DNA of 64,000 bases from Propionibacteriaceae bacterium (GCA_031265875.1 JAISCA010000049.1:1-64000), one strand, 5' to 3'; shown: positions 22,564 through 31,649, counted from the first letter of the stretch. Program-made: numbers and translations. The notes: generated by a model from the letters alone, not told the origin.

Positions 22564-23064
22564 TCAGCCGACTCGCCGCAACCAAGGCGTGGCGACGGCG
22601 ACGGAGCCTTGGCGATAAGGCTCCAACTCGTCGTCCCAGGCTTGGCCGAGCAGATCGGCGATGGCTTGGATCAAGGCCTCGGGGCGGCCCTGGCTGTCCT
22701 GCACGGCCTGCCGCAGGCGCTCCTCCCCCACCACCAGGTCGCCGTTGGGCCCAGTGCTGGAGCTGAACAGACCGAGATCGGGGGTGCGACTGTAGCGCTG
22801 TCCCTCGGACCGGACGGTCGGGTCCTCGGTCACTTCGAAGAGCAGGTCCGGGAAGCGATTGAGCAGGGAGGCCAGCCGGGCGGATAGCCCAGCCGGGCCA
22901 CGCCAGGTCAGCTCGGCCCGCCACCGACCGGGTTGGGCTGGTTGCTCGGACCAACTCAACCGGACGGGGGTGCCCAAGCATGACCCGATAGCCCACTCGA
23001 CATGCGGTCTGAGGGCGGCAGGCGCGGCATGGATGAAAACCACACCGCCGGTTTTGGCGCTCAT
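22564..23064 (-). CDS. DUF3145 family protein
   Basis: 166-residue protein matching the actinobacterial DUF3145 family: start MSAKTGGVVFIHAAPAALRPHVEWA, core WSEQPAQPGRWRAELTW, and a C-terminal WDDELEPYRQ segment. No enzymatic motif or membrane segment is seen; function unknown. The ATG at 23064 is fixed by GAGGAGGAA seven nt upstream. It is divergent from the S9 peptidase gene. Confidence 0.88.
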   Translation of the reverse strand: MSAKTGGVVFIHAAPAALRPHVEWAIGSCLGTPVRLSWSEQPAQPGRWRAELTWRGPAGLSARLASLLNRFPDLLFEVTEDPTVRSEGQRYSRTPDLGLFSSSTGPNGDLVVGEERLRQAVQDSQGRPEALIQAIADLLGQAWDDELEPYRQGSVAVATPWLRRVG

Positions 23065-23209
23065 TACTGTTCCTCCTCGCTCGGGGTGTCTTCCCCAACA
23101 GCCCAGCGAGCCGGAACTGTCCTCAGTCTGCCCCATCGGACGGCGCAATCCAACCCGCCAGGCCGGGTCGGGCCGGCCCATTTCCAACCGGACGGCCTCA
23201 GCTATGACA

Positions 23210-23215
23210 TAGGCT
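23210..23215 (+). promoter_or_regulatory. -10 box for leaderless S9 peptidase transcript
   Basis: TAGGCT, then CCTGTC and the ATG at 23222. A second TANNNC-like TATGAC lies just upstream. Confidence 0.55.
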
Positions 23216-23221
23216 CCTGTC

Positions 23222-25111
23222 ATGACGACCGTCGCGCCCCACGGGACCTGGGCCTCCCCCATCGAGGCCGATCTGGTGGCCGGCGGCGCCGTCGGCTTGA
23301 CCGCCCTGAGCCGTCTGGGGCAGGACCTCCACTGGTTGGTGGCCGACCCCAGCCAAGGCGGCCGGGTCAGTCTCTGGCGACAGTCGGACGGCGGTCCGGC
23401 CCGTGACCTCACGCCACAACACAACCTGCGCTCCAGCGTGCATGAGTACGGCGGCGGCGCCGTCGGGCTGGCCGGTGGTCTGATCGTCTTCACCGACCTG
23501 GCCTCGGGCCGGGTCCACCTGCTCGAAGCCGGTCGGCCGCCCCGCCCCATCAGCCCGGCCGGAGCGTACCGTTACGCCGGCTTCGCCATCGTGCCGGAGC
23601 GCCGCCTGGTGGTCTGCCTGCGCCAAGACTTCGCTGGCTCGACCACTCAGCCCGACGACGCCTTGGTGGTGCTCGACTTGGACGGGACCAACGCCGCCGG
23701 CGGGCGGGTCCTGGCCCAAGGGGCGGACTTCTACTACGCCCCTCAGGTCTCGGCCGACGGACGGGTGGTCTGGATGGAGTGGGACCACCCCGAGATGCCG
23801 TGGACCCGTACCCGGCTGAGGGCGAGCGATCTGGACGGCGGGCCGAGCTGGGCGGTGGCCGGTGACCAGGACGGCTCCGTGGTCCATCCCTGTTGGGACC
23901 GGGACGGCTCGATCGTCTACTTGAGCGACGCTTCCGGCCACTGGAATTTCAAGCGCTGGCGAAACGGTGTCAACCAAGTCTTGCATCAGCACCCGTACGA
24001 TTTCTGCGGCCCGGCCTGGGTCTTGACGCCACCGCCCTACGCCTTGTTGGAGGACGGCTCGATCGGCTGCTCCTGGCTGGACCAAGGCCGAGCTCAAGTC
24101 GGCCGGTTAGGACCGGACGGCCGCTTGGAGCGGTTCGACCTCGACCTCGACCTCGCCTGGGCGGAGCTGGGCCCGGACCAACCCGTCGGCCTGGTCGGGC
24201 TGGGCTTCAGCGACCGGCCCAGCGGCTTGTTCCAACTGGACTGGCGCAGCGGCCGCATCCAGCCGGTGGCCCGCAGCGGCCGGGTCGAGCTCGACCCGGC
24301 CTGGGTCGCCCACCCGCAAGATTTCAGCTGGAACGGCCCTGACGGAGAGGTCCACGCCTGGTACTACCCGCCCACCAACCCGGACCAGGTCGCCCCGGCC
24401 GGCCACCGGCCCCCCGTCATCGTCACCAGCCACGGCGGGCCGACCGCCTACTCGGCGCCGGATTTCTCGCTCAAGCGGCTGTTCTGGACCTCGCGCGGGC
24501 TGGGCTTGCTCGACGTCAACTACGGCGGCTCGACCGGGTATGGCCGGGCCTACCGCGAACGGTTGCGCGGACGTTGGGGACTGACCGACGTGGCCGACTG
24601 TGTCCAAGGTCCGGTCGAGTTGGCCCGGGCCGGACTGGGCGACCCGGCTCGGTTGGCCATCAGCGGCGGCTCGGCCGGAGGTTTCACCACCTTGGCCGCG
24701 CTCTGCCAAAGCGACGTCTTCGCGGCCGGTATCAGTCTCTACGGCATCGGCGACCTGGAGGCGATGGCCCGGGACACGCACAAGTTCGAGTCCCACTACC
24801 TGGACTGGCTGGTGGCCCCCTATCCAGCCGGGCGCCAGATCTACCAGGAGCGCTCCCCCATCCATCGGCTGGACCGTTTGAGCTGCCCCATGCTGATCCT
24901 GCAAGGGGCGGACGACCTGGTGGTGCCGCCCGATCAGGCCACCGCCATGGCCGAGGCGGTCCGGGCCAAGGGTCTGACGGCCGACCTAGTGATCTACCCC
25001 GGCGAGGGCCACGGCTTCCGCCGGGCCGACACCATCCGCGACCAGTATCGGCGGATGGAGGATTTCCTGGGGCGGGTCTTCGGCTACCGGCCGGCCCGAC
25101 CGATCAGCTAG
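23222..25111 (+). CDS. S9 family prolyl oligopeptidase-type serine peptidase
   Basis: Cytosolic peptidase (acylaminoacyl-peptidase/dipeptidyl-peptidase group). Residues 1-370 form a predicted beta-propeller; the alpha/beta-hydrolase domain follows with the nucleophile in SGGSAGGF (Ser about 484), the acid in QGADDLVVP (Asp about 563) and the histidine in GEGHGF (about 596). YGGSTGYGRAYRERLRG is the usual family segment. At 629 residues the length is typical and no signal peptide is seen. Its TAG stop shares a CTAG palindrome with the convergent yggS stop. Confidence 0.93.
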   Translation: MTTVAPHGTWASPIEADLVAGGAVGLTALSRLGQDLHWLVADPSQGGRVSLWRQSDGGPARDLTPQHNLRSSVHEYGGGAVGLAGGLIVFTDLASGRVHLLEAGRPPRPISPAGAYRYAGFAIVPERRLVVCLRQDFAGSTTQPDDALVVLDLDGTNAAGGRVLAQGADFYYAPQVSADGRVVWMEWDHPEMPWTRTRLRASDLDGGPSWAVAGDQDGSVVHPCWDRDGSIVYLSDASGHWNFKRWRNGVNQVLHQHPYDFCGPAWVLTPPPYALLEDGSIGCSWLDQGRAQVGRLGPDGRLERFDLDLDLAWAELGPDQPVGLVGLGFSDRPSGLFQLDWRSGRIQPVARSGRVELDPAWVAHPQDFSWNGPDGEVHAWYYPPTNPDQVAPAGHRPPVIVTSHGGPTAYSAPDFSLKRLFWTSRGLGLLDVNYGGSTGYGRAYRERLRGRWGLTDVADCVQGPVELARAGLGDPARLAISGGSAGGFTTLAALCQSDVFAAGISLYGIGDLEAMARDTHKFESHYLDWLVAPYPAGRQIYQERSPIHRLDRLSCPMLILQGADDLVVPPDQATAMAEAVRAKGLTADLVIYPGEGHGFRRADTIRDQYRRMEDFLGRVFGYRPARPIS

Positions 25112-25863
25112 TGTCCCCCGTCGGAAGTCCGCGGCGGGGCCGGACGGGGCCCGAAGATGGCGGCGCCGAGGCGTAGACAGGTCGAGCCGTGGGCGATGGC
25201 CAAGTCGAAGTCGCCGCTCATACCCATCGACAGCTCGTCCCAGCCGCCACCCCAGTCCTGCCGCAAGCGTTCCCGCAAGTCGGCCAGACTGGCGAAACAG
25301 GCCGCCACCTGTCGCCGGTCCTCCGAATGGAGGGCCACCGTCATCAAGCCGAGCGGTCGCAGGCTGGTCAGATGCCTCAGCTGGGCCGCCAGCTGAGGGG
25401 TCTGGGCCGGTTCGAGGCCGAACTTGGCCGCTTCGCCCGAGGTGTTGACCTCGATCAGAATGTCCAGGCCACGGCCCAGACGCTGGCCTTGGCGGTCCAG
25501 GGCTTGGGCCAGTTTAAGCGAGTCGACCGACTGGATCTGATGGGCCAAACGGGCCGCCTGAGCCGCTTTATTGGTCTGCAGGTGACCGATCAAGACCCAT
25601 TCCAAGTCCTTCAGATCGGCCAATGACTGACTCTTGGCCGCCAGTTCCTGGACCCGGTTCTCCCCCATCCGGCGCAGTCCGGCCGCCTGGGCCCGCCGCA
25701 CCACGGCCGCCGGTTGGGTCTTCGAGACCGGCAGCAGGGCCACCGTCGACGGGTCCCGCCCCACCGCTTGGCAGGCCGCCGCGATCCGCTCCTCGACTCG
25801 CCTCAGCCGGGCCGCCAGATCGTCCGCCGCCCCGGCCGGGTCCAGCCGGTCGGGCTCGGTCAT
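25108..25863 (-). CDS. yggS: PLP homeostasis protein, YggS/PLPBP family
   Basis: PLP-binding TIM-barrel protein that keeps vitamin B6 balance; not an enzyme with a known reaction. The PLP lysine is Lys48 in LLPVSKTQP; GENRVQEL, WVLIGHLQTNKA, NTSGEAAKFG and MGMSGDFDLAIAHGST are family motifs. 251 residues. The ATG overlaps the upstream VWA gene by ATGA, so it closes the moxR-DUF58-VWA-VWA operon. The stop is TAG within a CTAG shared with the S9 gene. Confidence 0.95.
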   Translation of the reverse strand: MTEPDRLDPAGAADDLAARLRRVEERIAAACQAVGRDPSTVALLPVSKTQPAAVVRRAQAAGLRRMGENRVQELAAKSQSLADLKDLEWVLIGHLQTNKAAQAARLAHQIQSVDSLKLAQALDRQGQRLGRGLDILIEVNTSGEAAKFGLEPAQTPQLAAQLRHLTSLRPLGLMTVALHSEDRRQVAACFASLADLRERLRQDWGGGWDELSMGMSGDFDLAIAHGSTCLRLGAAIFGPRPAPPRTSDGGH

Positions 25864-26822
25864 GGCCAGCGCGCCCCCAACGAGATGGCCCCCAGGGCGG
25901 CGATCACCCCCAGGACGACGGCGTAACCGACGAAGCGTTCGGTGATCTCGTCCTCGACCTGCTGGTAGCCGACCGAGCGGGAGATGTTGGCGTAGACCTC
26001 GCGCAACTCGGACAGACTCTCGGCCTCGTAAGGCTTGCCGCCGCTGATCTGGGCGATGTTGCGCAGCTCGGCCTTGTTCACCGGCACGCGCGAGACCTGT
26101 CCGTCTTGGACGATGGTGCCCTCTTGGGTGCCGTAGGCGATGGTGAAGATGGGCACGCCTTGAGCCTTGGCGTCCTCGGCCGCCTTGGCCGACTTACGGC
26201 CGGTGTTGGACTCGCCGTCGCTGAGCAAGACGATGGCGGCCGGTGGTGGCTCGTCCGGGTGGTCGGGGTCGGGCGGAATCAGCGCCAGGGCGTCGAGGGC
26301 GGTGTAGACGCCCTCGCCGATGGCGGTCGAGGGGGCCAGGCTGAGTTTGTCGATGACGGCCGTGACCGCCCCCCGGTCCGACGTCGGCGGCACCAGCAAG
26401 GTGGCGGAGGCGGCGAAGGAGACCAGGGCCACGTTGAAGCCGGCCGGCAAGGTGTTGACGAACTCCTTGGCCGCTTGTTGGGCCGCCTCCATGCGGTTGG
26501 GCTTGACGTCGGTGGCCGCCATCGAACGCGACACGTCGATCACCACTAAGACGGTGGCGCGTTCACGCGGCACCTGGACGAAACCGTTGGGAGTGGCCCA
26601 GGCCAGGATCAGCGAGGCCAGCGAGGCGATGGCGGCCAAGACCGCGATGTGACGTTTCCAGGCCTGCCGTTTGGGGAAAAGGACCGACAAAGCCGAAGAC
26701 TGCCGGTTCACCCGGGCCCGTTTGCGCCAAGTCAAACCGAGGTAGACCAAGATCAACAGGGGCAGCGCCCAGAGCGCCCAGAGCCGCTCCGGCCGCATGA
26801 AACCGAGTTCGAGTCCAATCAT
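25860..26822 (-). CDS. VWA-domain membrane protein (BatA-like)
   Basis: 320 residues: two N-terminal transmembrane helices (about 12-32 and 58-77), a von Willebrand factor A domain with the MIDAS motif DVSRS at 96-100 and a second segment LLSDGESNTG, and a C-terminal helix (VGYAVVLGVIAALGAISLGA). This is the BatA/BatB architecture. It is coupled by ATGA to a paralogue upstream and to yggS downstream. MoxR-linked VWA proteins are thought to act as metal-dependent adaptors in protein maturation or stress; the partner here is unknown. Confidence 0.9.
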   Translation of the reverse strand: MIGLELGFMRPERLWALWALPLLILVYLGLTWRKRARVNRQSSALSVLFPKRQAWKRHIAVLAAIASLASLILAWATPNGFVQVPRERATVLVVIDVSRSMAATDVKPNRMEAAQQAAKEFVNTLPAGFNVALVSFAASATLLVPPTSDRGAVTAVIDKLSLAPSTAIGEGVYTALDALALIPPDPDHPDEPPPAAIVLLSDGESNTGRKSAKAAEDAKAQGVPIFTIAYGTQEGTIVQDGQVSRVPVNKAELRNIAQISGGKPYEAESLSELREVYANISRSVGYQQVEDEITERFVGYAVVLGVIAALGAISLGARWP

Positions 26823-27793
26823 CGCCAGCGCGCTCCCAACATGACCGCGCCGACGGCCGCGATGAGGGCGAAGACGCCGCTCAAGCCAGCCGCCGTGGCG
26901 GTGATCTCTTTCTCCGTCTCGACGAAGCCGACCTCGGATTCGATCCGCCGGTAGGCGTCGCGCAATTGGCTGGCGTTGTCAGCCGTGTAGGACTGGCCGT
27001 CGGTGGCCTGGGCCAGTTCCCGCATCAGACCGATGTCTGGCGGCACTGGTTGGCGACTACCGTCCAGATCGACGTAGCCATTGTCCGTGCCGAAGGCGAT
27101 GGTGTAGATCGGAACCTGGCTCTGAGCGCACTGCTGGGCGACCTGGCGCGGGGCTTGGCCGCCGGTGTTGGCGCCGTCCGACAGCAATACGATCATGCCT
27201 GGCGCGAGCGACCCGTCGTCACCGGCCGGAGCCTGTTCCAGAGCGCTCAGGGCGGCCTGGAGGGCGTCGCCCACCGAGCTCGACTCCTGCGGCTGCAGAC
27301 GCTCGATCAAATTGATGACGGCGGCGTGGTCGGTCACCGGCGGCATTCGCACGCTGGGGTTGCCAGACAGCGAGACCAGGGCCACGTTGAACTCGGCCGG
27401 CAGCCCGGAGATGAATTCGATGGCCTCAGTCTTGGCCGCCTCCAGCCGGGACGGCTCGACGTCGGTGGCGGTCATCGAGAGGGAGATGTCGACCACCACG
27501 ACGACGGTGGCGCGCTGCCTGGGCACCTGCTCGACGCCCAGGGGACGGGCCCAGGCCAAGCTCAAGGTGATGAGGGAGAGCAAGGCCAACGCCACCGTGA
27601 TGTGACGCAGCCACTGCGACTGGCCCGGCATCACGACGGCCAAGATGGAGGTGTTGGTGTAGCGCATGCCCTGCTTGGCCTTGCGCCGGAGCAGGATCAC
27701 GTAGAGCACGATCAGGACCGGCAGCAGAGCCAAGACCCAGAGCCGCTGCGGATCCATGAAGCCGTTCAGCGGGAAGGCCAGCGGAGTGGTCAT
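26819..27793 (-). CDS. VWA-domain membrane protein (BatA/BatB-like), second copy
   Basis: 324 residues, paralogous to the next gene downstream: helices at about 17-36 and 64-84, MIDAS motif DISLS at 102-106, LLSDGANTGG, and a C-terminal helix ending MLGARWR, close to SLGARWP in the neighbour. The two probably arose by tandem duplication and may work as a pair. ATGA overlaps join it to the DUF58 gene and to the other VWA gene. The start MTTPLAFPLNG is chosen for that overlap; the longer reading upstream is the DUF58 gene in another frame. Confidence 0.9.
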   Translation of the reverse strand: MTTPLAFPLNGFMDPQRLWVLALLPVLIVLYVILLRRKAKQGMRYTNTSILAVVMPGQSQWLRHITVALALLSLITLSLAWARPLGVEQVPRQRATVVVVVDISLSMTATDVEPSRLEAAKTEAIEFISGLPAEFNVALVSLSGNPSVRMPPVTDHAAVINLIERLQPQESSSVGDALQAALSALEQAPAGDDGSLAPGMIVLLSDGANTGGQAPRQVAQQCAQSQVPIYTIAFGTDNGYVDLDGSRQPVPPDIGLMRELAQATDGQSYTADNASQLRDAYRRIESEVGFVETEKEITATAAGLSGVFALIAAVGAVMLGARWR

Positions 27794-28836
27794 CGCGACA
27801 CCCCCCGCGGCGGCGCGTGCAATTGTCCGGCCACCCGGCGGTAGGCCAACACGAAGCGGGCGATGTCCTGCACCCAATCACGGTCGGTGCGCAACTGGAT
27901 GTGACCGACTCCGGCCCGCCGCAAGGCCACCCGGATACGCTCGCGTTGAGCCGCGCTGGCGGCGTTCATACGCGCCCTGGCCTCGCCGTCGGAGGTGTTG
28001 ATGTAACGCTCGAAATCGGTCTCGGGATCCCTGATCAAGATGTCGCCGACATCGGGGAAGTCGACCTCGTGCCGATCCAAGGTCTCGACGCAGATGACCT
28101 GGTTGCGCGTCGCCAGCCGCCGCAAGGGCCGCTCCCAGGCCGGTTCGACGTCAGGGTCCAGCTCGGTGTCGCCCGGGGTCAGGAAATCCGACACCACTAG
28201 GCGCAGGCCGCGTCGCCGCTGAGAGCGGAACACCTGGTCGATGCCCTCGGACAGGCCCATCGCCCCCCTGGTGTCGTCTGGCACGATCGGCTCGACCAAC
28301 ATAGAACGCAGCAGCGCGTACAAGGCGGTCCGGCCGGACCGAGCCGGGATCCGGCGCAACCCGGACGGGCGCATGACCAAGCCGCCGAAACGATCGCCCA
28401 TCTTCTGGCTAAGGAAGCCGATGGTGGCGATGGCGGCGATGCCGAGATCCCGCTTGGTCACCCCGCCGGTGCCCCAGTTCATGCTGGGGGTGACGTCGAG
28501 CAGGGCCCAGACCTCCAGTTCCCGGTCGGCCACGGTGTCCCTGACGTGAGGCGTGGTGGTGCGAGCCGTCACCGACCAATCCATCCGCCGCACGTCGTCT
28601 TGGCCCGGCACGTAGGGGCGGGCGTCGTTGAAGTCAGCCCCCGGTCCAGGCATCAAACCTAGGTGGTCGCCCTGCAGGAAGCCTTCCAGCCGGCGCACGA
28701 TGGCCAATTCCAGCCGGTGCAGAGCCGCCTCGGGAGCGAGTTGGTTGAGCGGGATGGTGGCCCCGACGGGCTCCGCCACCACCGAGTCGACGGCTGAGGC
28801 CAATCCGACCGGAGGAGCGAAACTGGGCTGCGTCAT
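27790..28836 (-). CDS. DUF58 domain protein of a MoxR cluster
   Basis: 348 residues, soluble. The DUF58 hallmark is DARPYVPGQDDVRRMDWSVTA (broken here only by my spacing), followed by a VWA-like fold with WALLDVTPSMNWG and VVSDFL. DUF58 proteins are always found with MoxR AAA+ ATPases and VWA proteins, as here; their biochemical role is unknown. It overlaps the following VWA gene by ATGA and follows moxR by 16 bp. Confidence 0.9.
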   Translation of the reverse strand: MTQPSFAPPVGLASAVDSVVAEPVGATIPLNQLAPEAALHRLELAIVRRLEGFLQGDHLGLMPGPGADFNDARPYVPGQDDVRRMDWSVTARTTTPHVRDTVADRELEVWALLDVTPSMNWGTGGVTKRDLGIAAIATIGFLSQKMGDRFGGLVMRPSGLRRIPARSGRTALYALLRSMLVEPIVPDDTRGAMGLSEGIDQVFRSQRRRGLRLVVSDFLTPGDTELDPDVEPAWERPLRRLATRNQVICVETLDRHEVDFPDVGDILIRDPETDFERYINTSDGEARARMNAASAAQRERIRVALRRAGVGHIQLRTDRDWVQDIARFVLAYRRVAGQLHAPPRGVSR

Positions 28837-28852
28837 AGTGACCGAGCGGTCC

Positions 28853-29881
28853 TCAGGGCCGACCGGGCTGGTTCTGCCAGACCGGCGTCGGCGGCGGCAC
28901 CATGGCCAGGATGCGTTCGATCACCTGGAGCGGGCTGATGTTGTCGGCCACGGCGTCGAAGGTCAGCACCAGACGGTGTCCCATGACGTCCTTGGCCACG
29001 GCTTGGACGTCGGTCGGCAGGACGTAGTCACGACCGTGGATCAAAGCCAGCGCCCGAGCCGCGCCGACCAGGCCGAGGGTGGCCCGAGAGGAGCAGCCGA
29101 TCGAGATCACACTGGCCAGATCGGGCATGCCGAAGTCGGCCGGGTCACGGGTGGCCAGGACCAAGCGGACGACGTACTCGGCCAGAAGATTGTGCACGAA
29201 GATGTCCGCCGCTTGGTCTTGCAACTTGAGCACGACCTCGGGCTCCAGCACCCGGTTGGCTTGGGGGGCTTTGACCGACATCCGGCGCAGGATCTCGAAT
29301 TCTTCGTTGCCTTGGGGGTAGTCCACGTCGACTTTGAGCAGAAAGCGGTCGCGTTGGGCCTCGGGCAGTGGATAGACCCCCTCCGACTCGATCGGGTTCT
29401 GGGTCGCGATCACGATGAAGGGCGACTTGGCCGGGTAGGTCGTGCCGCCGATCGAGACCTGCTTCTCGGCCATGATCTCGAGCATGGCGGACTGCACCTT
29501 GGCCGGGGCCCGGTTGATCTCGTCGGCCAGCAGGAAGTTGACGAAGACCGGACCCAACTGGGTGTCGAAGGTCTCACGCGAGGCCGAGTAGATCCGGGTG
29601 CCGACGATGTCCGAGGGCACCAGGTCGGGCGTGAACTGGATACGGGCGAACTCACCGCCGACGACCGTGGCGAAGGTCCGCACGGCCAGAGTCTTGGCCG
29701 TGCCCGGCACGCCTTCCAGCAGACAGTGACCCTTGGCCAGCAGCGCCACCATCAGCTGCTCGACCATGTGCTCCTGGCCCACGATGACCCGTTGAACCTG
29801 GCTGATGGCCTCCGAGATGAGACGGGCGGACTGCTGCGCCGCAGAGGCGGGCGCCCCAGGCGGCGGGGATGATACGGTCAC
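28853..29881 (-). CDS. MoxR family AAA+ ATPase
   Basis: 342-residue chaperone-like ATPase. Walker A is GVPGTAKT (57-64), Walker B LLADEINRA, followed by sensor 1 ATQNPIE and the MoxR lid domain. GTG at 29881 is preferred over an upstream ATG because GAGGAG lies five nt before it. First gene of moxR-DUF58-VWA-VWA-yggS. In this class MoxR hydrolyses ATP to load metals or remodel clients together with the VWA partners (family knowledge). Confidence 0.93.
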   Translation of the reverse strand: MTVSSPPPGAPASAAQQSARLISEAISQVQRVIVGQEHMVEQLMVALLAKGHCLLEGVPGTAKTLAVRTFATVVGGEFARIQFTPDLVPSDIVGTRIYSASRETFDTQLGPVFVNFLLADEINRAPAKVQSAMLEIMAEKQVSIGGTTYPAKSPFIVIATQNPIESEGVYPLPEAQRDRFLLKVDVDYPQGNEEFEILRRMSVKAPQANRVLEPEVVLKLQDQAADIFVHNLLAEYVVRLVLATRDPADFGMPDLASVISIGCSSRATLGLVGAARALALIHGRDYVLPTDVQAVAKDVMGHRLVLTFDAVADNISPLQVIERILAMVPPPTPVWQNQPGRP

Positions 29882-30113
29882 GCGGGCTCCTCGACTTGTC
29901 CGGCCAACAGACTCATCCACGATACCGCCTTCCCGGCCCGACCCGGTCGGCTGACGCGGCCCGAGCCGCTCTTCGGTCAGCGGTCCGAGCGGCCGGCCGT
30001 GACATGCGGCAGACTAGGGGTGGCCCGATCGGTCAGACCTCAGCGGTCGCTCCGAGCTGGTCATAGACTGTCGAGACTGGGCTCAAGACCTGGGCCCCGG
30101 ACCACGGAAGCTG

Positions 30114-31151
30114 ATGACGACCCCATACGACCCGCCCCGACCCGGCCAACCGGGCCCAATGGAGTCGAGTCCGGCTCCGGCCGGACCGGTCGAGGCCCAG
30201 GGACCGGCCTTCCCCCCAGCGACCACTGTCGTCCCTGTCCCATCCGCTTCGTCCGGGGCCGGCGCGCCCGAGGCGTTCGAGCTCTCGCCCCTGGGCCCGC
30301 CCGACCCCACCAAAGTGGGTGATTTCTGGCTCGACGCCCGCTTGGTCACGAGCCCATCCGGGGTGGTCTATCTGGCCCATGAGGAGAGCCAGCCGCCGGT
30401 CATGGTGCTGCTGCTGTCCCAAGGGGCGGCCGACGACGCCGCCGCCCGCGGTCGCTTGGCCGGCCAGGTCAACCAGATGCACATCGACACCGTGGTGGCG
30501 CGCGGCGGCCTGGGCCAGGACAGCGGCCGGCTGTCGGATAAGTTCCGCCGCGAGGAGGACGACCCGCCCAGCGTCGACGGCATCGACCAAGCCCCCTGGG
30601 CGGCCCTGCGCTTCGACGGCAGCGGCGCCGCCGTGACCGAGGCCCGACGGCTGCTGGCCGAGATCGATCTGTCCTGGCTAGCCCCTCAGGGCCGACCGGC
30701 CGGACCGGATTACCAATTGCCTTGGGTCGATCGCCCCGGCCCCGGCCTGACTCACGTCTGGCCGCTGCCCTGGCCGGGCCGACGGGACCGCGCCGGACGG
30801 TTGTCGATCTTGGCCTCTTGGCTGCTGATGCTGCTGTTGGCCGCCGTCGCCCTGCTCATCGCCATTCTCATCTTCAGCCAGGCCCCGCCCCAGCCACCGC
30901 CTCCGCCCGTCCCCTCGCAGGGGTCGGGCTCACCGCCGCCGTCCGCTTCGCCTTCGCCCTCCGATGGCAGCCCCAGTCCGTCCGACGGCAGCCCTAGTCC
31001 GTCCGACGGCTCCCCCTCGCCCGGGGAGTCCGAGTCGGCTTCCCCCTCGCCCGACCCCAGCGCCACCGCTTCCGAGTCCGGCGGCGGTTCGTCCGGCCCC
31101 AGCGCCACCGCTTCCAGCGGCAGCAGCAACAGTCCGCCCTCCAAGCTCTGA
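30114..31151 (+). CDS. Single-pass membrane protein with Pro/Ser-rich tail, unknown function
   Basis: 345 residues. Residues 1-60 are Pro/Ala-rich and disordered. Residues 66-190 form a conserved-looking domain starting KVGDFWLDARLVTSPSGVVY, which resembles the N-lobe start of Ser/Thr kinases without the glycine loop or catalytic residues. One transmembrane helix follows (about 236-258, LLMLLLAAVALLIAILIF), then an external tail of proline, serine and glycine with three tandem SPSDG(S) units encoded by a 21-nt repeat. The start ATG has a weak GGAAG site; TAGACT at 30065-30070 may be its -10. The 29882-30113 gap shows no other gene. Confidence 0.8.
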   Translation: MTTPYDPPRPGQPGPMESSPAPAGPVEAQGPAFPPATTVVPVPSASSGAGAPEAFELSPLGPPDPTKVGDFWLDARLVTSPSGVVYLAHEESQPPVMVLLLSQGAADDAAARGRLAGQVNQMHIDTVVARGGLGQDSGRLSDKFRREEDDPPSVDGIDQAPWAALRFDGSGAAVTEARRLLAEIDLSWLAPQGRPAGPDYQLPWVDRPGPGLTHVWPLPWPGRRDRAGRLSILASWLLMLLLAAVALLIAILIFSQAPPQPPPPPVPSQGSGSPPPSASPSPSDGSPSPSDGSPSPSDGSPSPGESESASPSPDPSATASESGGGSSGPSATASSGSSNSPPSKL

Positions 31152-31192
31152 AGCGCCGCGCCAGCGCCGACGCCGGAGCCCCGGCGGGGCAC

Positions 31193-31198
31193 TACAAT
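31193..31198 (+). promoter_or_regulatory. -10 box of the RNase P RNA promoter
   Basis: TACAAT lies 7 nt before the inferred RNA 5' end at 31206. No clear -35 hexamer is seen 17 bp upstream. Confidence 0.6.
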
Positions 31199-31205
31199 CG
31201 AGCCC

Positions 31206-31605
31206 GGACGAGTCGACCGGGTGACCGCAGGCGTAGCCTGAGGAAAGTCCGGACTCCACAGAGCGAGGTGGTGGGTAACACCCACCTGGGGCGACCCACG
31301 GGAAAGTGCCACAGAGAACAGACCGCCCGCGAGGGTAAGGGTGAAACGGTGGTGTAAGAGACCACCAGCGTCCCGGGTGACCGGGACGGCTTGGCAAACC
31401 CCACCTGGAGCAAGGCCAAGAAGGTCCGCCCCGGCGGACCGCGTCGGCGTCTAAGGGCTGCTCGCCCGAGCCGACGGGTAGGCCGCAAGCCGGTCCAGCC
31501 AGGCCCAGCCTGGCCCAGCCGGCCCAGGCCAGTGGTGACACTGGTCGCAGATGGATGGTCACCGGCCGCAAGGCCACAGAATCCGGCTTACAGGTCGGCT
31601 CGTCC
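31206..31605 (+). ncRNA. rnpB: RNase P RNA, bacterial class A
   Basis: Catalytic RNA that trims tRNA 5' leaders. The 5' conserved block GAGGAAAGTCCGGACTCCAC is at 31240-31259, and the 3' block ACAGAATCCGGCTTACAG at 31576-31592. The ends are set by stem P1: GGACGAGTCGACC (31206-31218) pairs with GGTCGGCTCGTCC (31593-31605), with one G-U pair. Length about 400 nt fits the actinobacterial class A form, and -10 spacing agrees with the 5' end. Confidence 0.96.
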
Positions 31606-31615
31606 ACCGTCTTGA

Positions 31616-31643
31616 GGCGGCGCCCACCCGACCGGGCGCCGCC
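31616..31643 (+). terminator. rnpB terminator hairpin
   Basis: Ten-bp perfect stem GGCGGCGCCC / GGGCGCCGCC with an 8-nt loop, starting 11 nt after the RNase P RNA. There is no T-run, as often in actinobacteria. Confidence 0.7.
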
Positions 31644-31649
31644 CATCGA

